This document shows positions 56,380 to 64,000 of a stretch of DNA of 64,000 nt, piece by piece (position 1 is the first letter of the stretch; each line of letters begins with the position of its first letter). Source of the DNA: Oreohelix idahoensis (lineage: Eukaryota > Mollusca > Gastropoda > Stylommatophora > Oreohelicidae); NCBI GenBank assembly GCA_024509875.1, contig JAMPIV010018770.1:124001-188000 (forward strand), written 5' to 3'. Both the position numbers and the translations under genes were made by a program. Below the pieces are notes generated by a model. It worked only from the letters and a program-made list of their open reading frames with translations. It did not search any database and was not told where the DNA came from.

Positions 56380-57645
56380 TTGGGCATGGGGCCGGTTACC
56401 CCATCCTGTAAAAAAAAATTTAAACCACAAAAAACTTCAACAAATATGGACAAGTCAAATAAAGGAAATAAAACACAGCCATCCAAGACAGGGGAAGGTC
56501 CTCTTGCGAGGAGGCGTATGATGCAACACAGAGAAAGCCGAAAGGAGTCTGTGTTGCTGACTAACCTTCTTTCTTCTAGGAGAACTTCCAGATTTGGCAC
56601 CTGGAATGTTCGGACATTAAACGAACAAGGGAAAGTGGTGCAAGTAGCAGCAGAAATGAGGGAATACAAAATCGAGGTTCTGGGAATGTGTGAAACAAAG
56701 TGGAAGGGGGTAGACAGGAAGAAACTCATCACAGGTGAATTGGTGCTGTCCTCAGGACATGAAGACGAAACTTCACACCACAGTGAAGGGGTAGCTCTTA
56801 TGTTATCTAAAGAAGCACAGAAAGCACTCATTGAATGGGAAGCTGTTGGACCCAGAATAATAACAGCTACTTTCAAAACAGCTAAAAAGAAAATTCATGT
56901 AAATGTCATCCAATGTTATGCACCAACTAATGACAAAGAAGAGTCTGTGAAAGAAGCATTTTATACTAAACTACAGGAAATTATGGATAAAGTAAAAAGA
57001 AGAGACATCACAATTTTGATGGGTGACATGAATGCAAAGATAGGTACAGTCAACACCGGATTTGAAGAAGTCATGGGAAAACATGGGCTAGGAGTAATGA
57101 ATGAAAATGGAGAACTATTCGCAAACTTCTGTGCTTCAAATCAACTGGCTATAGGAGGAAGCATGTTTCCACATAAGAGAATACACAAGGCAACATGGAT
57201 ATCACCAGACCATAGAACAGAAAATCAGATCGATCATATATGCATAAAGAAGAAGTTTAGATCATCATTGCAGGATGTAAAGGTATATAGAGGAGCAGAT
57301 GTGGCATCAGATCACCATCTTCTGATAGCCAAAATAAAAATGAAACTCAAGAGATATGCAACAATGCAAAATTATAGACAACAGTTTAATGTAGGACAGC
57401 TAAGAAATCAAGAAACAAGAGACAAATTTGCGGTCACAGTATCCAACAAATTCCAAGTGCTACAACAGCTGGAAGATGTAGAGAATACAGAAGACTATTG
57501 GCAGCAGGTCAAAACGGTATGGAAGGAGACATGTGAAGAAATACTGGGGAAAAGGGAAAGACAACAAAAAGCATGGATAACAACAGAAACCATCAATAAG
57601 ATAAAAGACAGGAAAAACAAGAAAGCAAAAGAAAGCAAAAACTAG
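56380..57645 (+). CDS. RTE-B endonuclease part (APE-type)
   Basis: The open frame covers 421 codons. The first ATG in it is at 56386, and an ATG at 56446 is also possible. Endonuclease motifs are FGTWNVRTLNEQGKVVQVAA (~residue 75), GMCETKWKG (catalytic E, ~104), VNVIQCYAPTNDKEE, LMGDMNAKIG (D-x-N, ~215), QIDHICI and ASDHHLLIAK (D-H, ~311). It nicks DNA to prime insertion. The frame closes at TAG 57643-57645 in a K-rich linker. Removing one base of the A5 run just before would join it to the RT frame. Confidence 0.92.
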   Translation: MGMGPVTPSCKKKFKPQKTSTNMDKSNKGNKTQPSKTGEGPLARRRMMQHRESRKESVLLTNLLSSRRTSRFGTWNVRTLNEQGKVVQVAAEMREYKIEVLGMCETKWKGVDRKKLITGELVLSSGHEDETSHHSEGVALMLSKEAQKALIEWEAVGPRIITATFKTAKKKIHVNVIQCYAPTNDKEESVKEAFYTKLQEIMDKVKRRDITILMGDMNAKIGTVNTGFEEVMGKHGLGVMNENGELFANFCASNQLAIGGSMFPHKRIHKATWISPDHRTENQIDHICIKKKFRSSLQDVKVYRGADVASDHHLLIAKIKMKLKRYATMQNYRQQFNVGQLRNQETRDKFAVTVSNKFQVLQQLEDVENTEDYWQQVKTVWKETCEEILGKRERQQKAWITTETINKIKDRKNKKAKESKN

Positions 57646-57670
57646 AAGCTCCAAAGCCAAGGCTCAAGAA

Positions 57671-59512
57671 GTGTACACAGAAGCAAACAAAGAAGTAAAA
57701 AGAAGTATCAAAAGAGACAAGAGGAAGTATATTGAGGAGTTGGCAAGAGAGGCAGAAGATGCTGCAGCCAAAGGAAATATGAGAGAACTGTATAGCAGCA
57801 CAAAGAAGTTAACAGGGAAATACAAGCAAACAAGTTGTCTCATAAAAGACAAGAATGGGAAACTGCTCAGCAATATACAAGAGCAAATGAAGAGGTGGAC
57901 AGAATATTTTGGGGACCTTCTCAATAGACCAGCTCCACAAAACCCGCTGGACATCCAGCCAGCAGAAGAAGAGCTACAAATTAACGGTGAAAGACCAATG
58001 AAGGAAGAAATAAAGAAAGCCATAAAGCTTCTAAGAGATGGAAAAGCGTCTGGACCTGATGGCATTCCAGCAGAGGCCATCAAAGCAGATATCGACACGG
58101 CTACAGAGATGTTATATAAATTACTTGGTAAAGTCTGGGAAAAGGAAGAGATACCAGCAGAATGGAAGGAAGGATATCTGGTTAAGTTGCCTAAGAAGGG
58201 AAATTTACAAGAGTGCACAAATTATAGAGGAATAATGTTACTATCAGTGCCAGGAAAAGTATTAAACAGGATTATCCTTGAGAGATTAAAAGAGTCGATA
58301 AACAAGAAATTGAGAGATGAACAAGCAGGTTTTCGACAAAACAGATCATGTACAGACCAGATAGCCACTTTGAGAATAATAGTTGAACAAAGTCTGGAAT
58401 GGAATTCACCACTATACATCGGATTTGTGGACTATGAAAAGGCATTTGACAGTGTAGACAGAGAATCACTTTGGAAATTGATGAGGCATTATGGAGTTCC
58501 CCTGAAGATCATTAATTTAATAAAGAAAACATATGAAGACATGACATGCAGAGTTCTTCATGAAGGACAGCTTACAGAACCATTTGGGATAAGAACAGGA
58601 GTGCGACAGGGATGCCTCTTGTCTCCATTTCTTTTCTTGCTGGCAATAGATTGGGTTATGAGATCATCGACAACACACAACAGAAATGGAATCCAGTGGA
58701 CTCTGACTAAGCAGTTGGATGATCTGGATTTTGCTGATGACTTGGCTCTTCTGTCCCATAACCGTAATCAGATGCAGGACAAATTGAAAACACTCGATGA
58801 GAGGTCACAGCAATTGGGTCTGAAAATACACAGGGAAAAGACAAAAATAATGAGAATAAATGCAGGTAATGATAATAGGGTTGAACTTGAAGAAACACCA
58901 ATACAAGATGTAGAATCATATACGTATCTTGGCAGTAATATAGACAAAGTTGGAGGGACAGACAGCGATATCAAAATAAGAATACAAAAGGCAAGAGGAG
59001 CTTTCATTGCATTGGGAAATATATGGAGATCAAGAGAAATCGGATCCAACACGAAAATAAGAATCTTCAATTCAAATGTGAAGTCAGTCCTATTGTATGG
59101 CTCGGAGACATGGAGAACAACAAAGACAACAACCAAAAAGCTACAGACTTTCATAAATGGGTGCTTGCGTAGAATAGAGGGATTAAAATGGTATGACAAG
59201 GTTACCAACGTGGAACTGATGACAAGAACTAGACAAGTGCCAGTGGAACAAGAGATGAGAAGAAGACGATGGCGATGGATAGGACACACACTGAGGAAAC
59301 CTGTTGATAGCATTACAAGGCAGTCCTTGTTCTGGAACCCCCAGGGCAAGAGAGGCAGAGGAAGACCAAGAAGTACATGGAGAAGAGAGTTGGAAACAGA
59401 GGTGAAAATGATGAGGAGAACATGGAAAGAACTTGAGATGATGGCACGGGACAGGAGGACTTGGCATGTGTTTGTTGAAGGCCTATGCTCCTTTGGGAGT
59501 GGAGGGTTATGA
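57671..59512 (+). CDS. RTE-B reverse transcriptase part
   Basis: The open frame has 613 codons and begins with a non-ATG codon, consistent with it being the continuation of the endonuclease frame. Motifs are DGKASGPDGIPAEAIK (~130), VKLPKKGNLQECTNYRGIML, LRDEQAGFRQNRSCTDQIAT, IGFVDYEKAFDSVDRESLWK (~255), RTGVRQGCLLSPFLFLLAID and the catalytic LDFADDLALLSHN (~354). The C-terminus has WRWIGHTLRKPVDSI then GKRGRGRPRSTWRRELET, the basic tail shared with other RTE-type proteins. No RNase H. No internal stop. Confidence 0.95.
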   Translation: MYTEANKEVKRSIKRDKRKYIEELAREAEDAAAKGNMRELYSSTKKLTGKYKQTSCLIKDKNGKLLSNIQEQMKRWTEYFGDLLNRPAPQNPLDIQPAEEELQINGERPMKEEIKKAIKLLRDGKASGPDGIPAEAIKADIDTATEMLYKLLGKVWEKEEIPAEWKEGYLVKLPKKGNLQECTNYRGIMLLSVPGKVLNRIILERLKESINKKLRDEQAGFRQNRSCTDQIATLRIIVEQSLEWNSPLYIGFVDYEKAFDSVDRESLWKLMRHYGVPLKIINLIKKTYEDMTCRVLHEGQLTEPFGIRTGVRQGCLLSPFLFLLAIDWVMRSSTTHNRNGIQWTLTKQLDDLDFADDLALLSHNRNQMQDKLKTLDERSQQLGLKIHREKTKIMRINAGNDNRVELEETPIQDVESYTYLGSNIDKVGGTDSDIKIRIQKARGAFIALGNIWRSREIGSNTKIRIFNSNVKSVLLYGSETWRTTKTTTKKLQTFINGCLRRIEGLKWYDKVTNVELMTRTRQVPVEQEMRRRRWRWIGHTLRKPVDSITRQSLFWNPQGKRGRGRPRSTWRRELETEVKMMRRTWKELEMMARDRRTWHVFVEGLCSFGSGGL

Positions 59513-59551
59513 ATGAATGATCTATAAATACCTAGGTCAAGTGTTGACATC

Positions 59552-60464
59552 TTAACCTTTAGCACGCTGCGGGCGCAACATTGCGCCGAACGTAACCTAT
59601 GTTCTCCACGCTGGAGGCGCAATGTGGCGCCTTGCGGCTATCATCGTTTCTAGCATTAGGACTTGTGTACACGTGATTTCAGCCCCGGATGTTAAGTTCT
59701 AATGTTATTTGCAAGAGAGTTAACTTCCGTTTCCGATCTTAAAAAAGTGATGGCTGTATCCGCATTTATTTTTTGTAAATTTTTAAAATCGAAATGAATC
59801 GGCATCAACACGCGGCCATTTTCGCTCTAATTTTATTGGATTCTGACGCCATGCGGTGGGGATAAGATTTTTGTCTTTATAAGCGCTGATATCGGTTCTC
59901 AGAAAATGTTTGATGGCCGAGATGGAAACGAAAGTAAAATGGCATTTCTAGTATATATAATTTTAGGGGTTACGATTAGGAAAATCGAAAAGGTTTAGGA
60001 TTACGGCCGAATGTCACTGCTGGCTAGGGAGTTTGTTGCTTTGCTACTGATGATGGGTGTAACGAAAAGATCGTCATTTGATTTGTATTAGTCTATTGGT
60101 CAAATGACTTTTATTGAGATGCAAGGGATATGGACTCTTCGTTTGTTGGTCATTTAAAAAAAAAATTTTTTTTAATTTTAAAATAAAATTTAAAAAAATG
60201 TTTAATTTAAAAAAAAAATTTTCGTTTTTTTTCATCTTTCCTTTCCTCTCTTCCTATCACATCTAACATGTACACAAACAAATTTTATATCATCAGATTC
60301 ATCATTCATTCATTTCTATACAGTCTAAAAATTAGAGCAATTGGCCAAAAAACAAAAAAACTATAGAATTTACAAGTCATCCACTATAAAAATGGGGCGT
60401 TGTGAAAAAGAATGCAGTGGTTGGGCAAGTTTTCTGAATTTTTATGCAGCGTGCTAAAGGTTAA
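59552..60464. mobile_element. TTAA-type MITE 2 (913 bp)
   Basis: TTAA plus CCTTTAGCACGCTGC begins it, and the exact complement ends it at 60464, giving 19 bp of perfect inverted end including TTAA. Subterminal palindromes (GCGCAACATTGCGCC, GGCGCAATGTGGCGCC) sit just inside the left end. The interior is AT-rich and non-coding. TTAA target and ends suggest a piggyBac-type non-autonomous element. Confidence 0.9.
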
Positions 60465-60731
60465 ACAAAGTGATGTCAAAATTAGGTCCAAACAAATACA
60501 TGTTTAAATGCTTCTTTTAATAAAATTGTGCATAGAAAACACAGAAATGTGAATACTAGCATATACTTTAAAAAATTAAGTTATTTATGAATTTAAAAAT
60601 TTTAAAGCTTCAAAACTTTTCTTTCAAAGTTTGTGTATCAATCCAATTAAAGAAAGATTCTACTGTCATAACACACAACTTGCACAAACCTGACTCTAGC
60701 ATGTTAAGGTCAACAGATGCTGACAACTCAC

Positions 60732-60817
60732 CCAATCTGAACACCGAAAGTGAGGTGGTTAAAAACATCATTCTCCTCAAGTACACCATCACTGTTGTCG
60801 CAGAAACAGACACCACC
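60732..60817 (-). CDS. FBXO11: FBXO11-like gene, beta-helix exon (most 5' exon in window)
   Basis: 86 bp between TTGTCCTGCCAG and GTGAGT: 28 codons (GGVCFCDNSDGVLEENDVFN plus HLTFGVQI) and two bases completing Gly with the exon at 46829-47049. It carries one PbH1 beta-helix turn, with the FBXO11-like GGVCF and LEEND blocks. The exon begins in phase 0. No further upstream FBXO11 exon is seen up to 64 kb, so the F-box end lies outside. Confidence 0.93.
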
Positions 60818-60951
60818 CTGGCAGGACAACACAAGGAAAGACGTTAGCAATTCCTGAACTGTGCATGAAATATAAATTTGTAAAAACTGTGTAAATCAAA
60901 CTACAAAATAAAAAGTTAAAAAAATGTTTGAGATACGGCACATAATATAGT

Positions 60952-61782
60952 ACAAGATTGTTCCAAAACGATTTTATTTGTCATGCCATGCTATTGGATG
61001 AATGCTCAGAGTGCATACGGCTGTTCGGGTATTGAACATACATTAACACATTAACTACCGCAAGCCGCTGTCAGCGGCTCACAAAATAATCCCATTTGGA
61101 CCGCAAGCCGCTCAGAGCGCCAATCTAATTTTAGTAATAAAACAAATGAAAAATGTACTGAAACACTCTCTGATCTGGTTCGAGATTTTAAGCTGCCACC
61201 GGAAAACAAATTCCCAAAGCATGGTTGTTGTAGAACACTGGAAAATTGATATTATGTTCATATTTTTCAGCGTTTTGGGTTAGTTACCAAATCGTGTAAA
61301 ACTGTTTACCGTGGCAACTAGTGATAGGACTACAAAAAATGCGTGTACATCTCGTCTAACGGCTGAATAGGATAGAAACGTGTTTTAACAATTGACTGAT
61401 AGATCTAGCGACGAGGACAAGAGTGAAAACGGTGTGCACATTGATTGAAATTTTGATTTTGATAGAGATGGGGCGCAAGCAGTTATAATTGTGAAAATAT
61501 TGCAAGTCCTTGGCCATCGGAGGGCCGTTTAATAGCAACAACCTCTATTAGAGTTGCAACCGGTGTTTATTGTAATAGTACATTCATTTATCTTTAAAAT
61601 GATGTGTAATTCATAAAAATCTGTAAACAATTACGAAAACTACAGCTTACTTTGTGCAAACACCTACAGGACGAAAATAGGAAAAAAATTTAATTCGGCC
61701 ACGGTGTGTTTTTCAATTCGGTAGTTAATGTGTTAAACAAGATTGTGCCAAAACATTTTCATTCAACGCACCATGATATTGG
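60952..61782. repeat. Pair of ~46-bp diverged direct repeats bracketing MITE 3
   Basis: ACAAGATTGTTCCAAAAC...ATGCTATTGG (60952-60997) and ACAAGATTGTGCCAAAAC...ATGATATTGG (61737-61782) lie on the two sides of the TTAA element. The right copy continues toward the mariner remnant. Confidence 0.6.
61043..61736. mobile_element. TTAA-type MITE 3 (694 bp)
   Basis: It begins TTAACACATTAACTACCG and ends with its exact complement (18 bp, TTAA included). Just inside the left end is AAGCCGCTGTCAGCGGCT, a palindrome, with a second CAAGCCGCT copy at ~61102. Interior non-coding. The end sequence differs from MITE 1 and MITE 2, so it is a separate family with the same target. Confidence 0.9.
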
Positions 61783-61873
61783 TTCACCAAAGCACGCAGC
61801 CTCTGTGACAGGGTTGCCAATTTGGCTTCTTTTTTTAAACAGTGAATCATACTGTGATCTACTTTAGAACCCC

Positions 61874-62097
61874 TTGAAACCTGCATTCAGGTCAAAACGT
61901 CGCGGCTTGCTCAGTTCTGGTATATTGTTACAGCGTGATAATGTGCGGCCGCACACAGCTCTTGCGACAGTAATGAAAATCACGAATCTGCGTTTGGAGT
62001 GTCTTCCACATCGTGCATATTCATCGGACTTCGCACCAAGTAATTATCATGTGTTTCCACCCCTCAAGGAGGCACTCGGTGGTAACAAGTTCAGTAT
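61874..62097 (+). pseudogene. mariner transposase C-terminal fragment
   Basis: The frame contains LLQRDNVRPHTALAT (the second catalytic D in the mariner-type D-N-x-R-P-H-T-A motif) and LPHRAYSSDFAPSNYHVFPP (the third, Y-S-x-D-x-A-P-x-D/N-Y), followed by LKEALGG. The aspartate of the usual P-S-D-Y is N here. Only about 75 residues remain. The frame is interrupted where RTE-A sequence begins. Confidence 0.9.
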
Positions 62098-62099
62098 GA

Positions 62100-63752
62100 C
62101 CCTTAAGAGTAATAGGTCACCTGATGCTCCCATGTATTAAGTACCTAACCATTTCTGGTGTTATACCATCATGCCCTGCTGCTTTGCCCATCTTGATTTT
62201 CTCCAGTGCTGCCTTCAGTTCTTCCATCTTTATGTCATCTTCATCACCATTGCTAGTGGTTATCATTTCTGATGCTTGACCTTGCTCACCATCAAGGAGT
62301 TCTGAGAAATATTCTTTCCATTTCTTCCTTCGGGGCAGTAAGCAATTTGCCTTGCTTGTCCTTTATAAATTTGAGAGGGCATTGCTTTTCCTTCCTCATG
62401 TTCTTTAGCTTTTCTCTAAATTCTTCCCAGGACTTCTGTTTTGCTGCTAGCACCTTGTTCTTTGCTTCTGTTCTGTGTATCACATATTCACTATATTTCT
62501 CTATTTGTCCTGCTGTGTTTTTAGCTCCTAAGTATCGTTTCCATGCCATTTTCTTCTCTCTTATTTTCTCTTTGACTTCCTCTGTCCACCAAGGTGTCCT
62601 CTTTCTCTTGTTCCCAAGTCAGACTTCACCACATGCTTCTGCAGCAGCTGTCTTTATGATGTCCTTGAATTCAAGCTGCCAGAGGGTTTCCAAGTCATCA
62701 GGTTGTTCTTATGTGTTTCTCACCGCTGTAGGTCTTAATTTCTGGCTCTCTCAGCTTGTAGGTCTTAATGCTAATTTCTCCTGCTCGTTTACTTGGTTTC
62801 TTGTGTGATGTTGGGCAGTTCCTAGGCTGAGCTACTCTTTCAGTTGTTCTTTTGATTGTAAGCAGGTAGTGATCACTTCCAATCTATAGCCCCCTCCAAA
62901 CTCTAGCACCCCAGACATATGTGAGTGAGCTCCTCCTAACAATGGCATAGTCGATCACTGACGTCTCATTCTTTGTTGGTTCACATCTAGTGTATGCATG
63001 TATGCGCTTATGGGGGAACTTTGTGTTTGTAATGATCAGATTCTGCTCACTGCAGAATCTAAAGAGTCGCTTTCCATTGTCATTGAGAGTATCTTCATAT
63101 TTTCCGATAACTCCACCCCATCTAGCATGGTCATTTCCAACTCTGGCATTGAAATTTCCGAGCACGATAATTTCATCTAGGCAGTTATCCACTGTCCTTT
63201 GAAGCAGCTCGAAGAATTCCTCCTTGACCTCTGCTCTCTCATCCTCATTTGGCCCATACACTTTGACCAGGTTGACTATGGTTTCTCCTTCTTTTAGATT
63301 TACAACCATAATGCGTTGCGAGACAAAGGTCCATCCCTTGATACTATCTTTTGGTTTTTGGCCACAATGCAACCCACGCCCCCTTTAGTTCTTTCAGATG
63401 TAGGTACACCACTGTAGAGCAGCGTGTTGCCATCGAGACTCCTTGTCCCTTTTTCTTTGTTTCCGTTATAGCCAGGATTTCTAATTTTGCTTTCCTCATC
63501 TCTTCACCAGCTCCTCTTCTTTCCCATTTATACTTCTTGTGTTCCAAGTTCCATAAGTCGTAGTCCGTTCCAGTTCGTCGCCTTTAGAATCAGTCCGGTT
63601 TTCTCTCTTGTAGTTCGCGTAATCATTTTTTAAAGCAAACAGGTGATTGGCCTGTTGTGCCTTTGCATGGTGGAGTGGCTGCCTCCTTACGGCCTCCATG
63701 CAGGCCGCCTTCCTCCTATATCAGCCAGGCTTGGGACCAGCCTAGACGGAGT
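62100..63752 (-). mobile_element. RTE-A LINE, copy with intact 5' end and missing 3' half
   Basis: The 5' terminus ACTCCG at 63752 matches the start of the full-length copy at 18087. The endonuclease lies in frames 63547-63344 and 63372-62884 (VYGPNEDERAEVKEEFFELL, VSVIDYAIVRRSS). The linker and RT N-terminus follow at 62549-62292, where an A5 run keeps EN and RT in one frame. The copy ends inside RT block 1-2 at ~62100 against the mariner fragment. RTE copies normally lose 5' ends, so loss of the 3' half indicates a later deletion or rearrangement. Confidence 0.93.
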
Positions 63753-64000
63753 TTTTTAATTAAACTGCGTTAATAATTACTTCATCAGTCATCTGATTTT
63801 GTAAAATATAATGGGACCAGAAGACGCAACAATAGAGACCACAGTCAGCGACTCATAGCTTGACTGCCTGCGTCAGGACCAGCGCTGGTCAAGACCGTGC
63901 TCCACCTCCATGTGGTGGTCCTGGAAACAGTATGCAGCAATGCAGTCTGGCTGAGCGAGCACGGATCGCAATGGGAAGGCAAACCCGGTCCTAAAAAATG
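63753..64000. other. Unassigned sequence at the right edge
   Basis: From about 63850 it becomes GC-richer (CGTCAGGACCAGCGCTGGTC is palindromic in part; CTCCACCTCCATGTGGTGG). It may be the beginning of another element cut by the window edge. No ORF or exon is supported. Confidence 0.35.

Larger units (their letters stand above)
56291..59517 (+). mobile_element. RTE-B: full-length RTE-like non-LTR retrotransposon with 12-bp TSD
   Basis: The element starts CACCCGTGTGTCACCGG, includes the 5' leader GTCGTAGAAGGCGAC typical of RTE-like invertebrate LINEs, and ends GGTTATGAATGAA. TGATCTATAAAT is present before (56279-56290) and after (59518-59529). It encodes an endonuclease and an RT, in different frames only because of an extra base at an A run. 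Two truncated relatives are at 14.3-16.1 and 29.1-29.9 kb. Clear TSD and long frames suggest recent insertion. Confidence 0.96.

Overview
This is a repeat-saturated stretch of animal nuclear DNA: AT-rich and intron-bearing, with Ty3/Gypsy-type, RTE-like and other LINE, Tc1/mariner, pogo and TTAA-type transposons, tRNA-derived SINEs and several tandem satellites. I see no bacterial or viral gene organisation. The mix suggests an aquatic invertebrate, and a mollusc is my guess. No species can be read from the window.

One host gene can be reconstructed with confidence. Five minus-strand exons (60732-60817, 46829-47049, 45671-45889, 34192-34300, 26451-26679) have compatible splice phases. Together they encode the C-terminal ~287 residues of an FBXO11-type F-box protein: right-handed beta-helix repeats followed by a UBR-type zinc finger and the stop codon. 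Its introns (13.7, 0.9, 11.4 and 7.5 kb) hold most of the transposons in the right half. The 5' exons, including the F-box, lie beyond 64 kb.

Layout. 1-3224: minus-strand Gmr1-like LTR retrotransposon (gag-PR-INT-RT order), running off the left edge. 3.2-6.0 kb: its non-coding 5' side. 6.05-9.85 kb: a diverged inverted duplication carrying a 444-bp Tc1/mariner-type MITE. 10.3-14.1 kb: a SINE and a decayed third Gmr1-like copy split by an RTE-A insertion. 14.3-16.1 kb: decayed RTE-B. 16.3-16.6 kb: an intact tRNA-SINE. 18.09-21.26 kb: full-length RTE-A. 22.34-25.65 kb: a Tc1 element split by a 1.7-kb unidentified insertion. 26.45 kb: the FBXO11 stop exon. 28.1-28.7 kb: a LINE RNase H tail. 29.1-29.9 kb: RTE-B tail with a 25-bp minisatellite. 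32.3-33.8 kb: LINE-C. 35.26-35.88 kb: an 84-bp satellite. 39.88-43.52 kb: a second Gmr1-like copy, followed by a fused pair of LINE pieces to 45.3 kb. 47.8-48.8 kb: a pogo/Tigger deletion derivative. 49.07-54.88 kb: LINE-C split by two other elements. 54.98-55.92 kb: a 73-bp satellite. 56.29-59.52 kb: full-length RTE-B. 59.55-61.74 kb: two TTAA MITEs around an FBXO11 exon. 61.87-63.75 kb: a mariner fragment and an RTE-A copy.

Many insertions can be dated relative to each other because target-site duplications (TSDs) are visible. The most informative points are the unusual INT-before-RT domain order, a 30-bp LINE insertion with a 16-bp TSD, a minisatellite that grew inside a LINE copy, reiterated decoy splice acceptors next to an FBXO11 exon, and two discrete insertions of unknown class. 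I did not find a convincing new multi-gene system.
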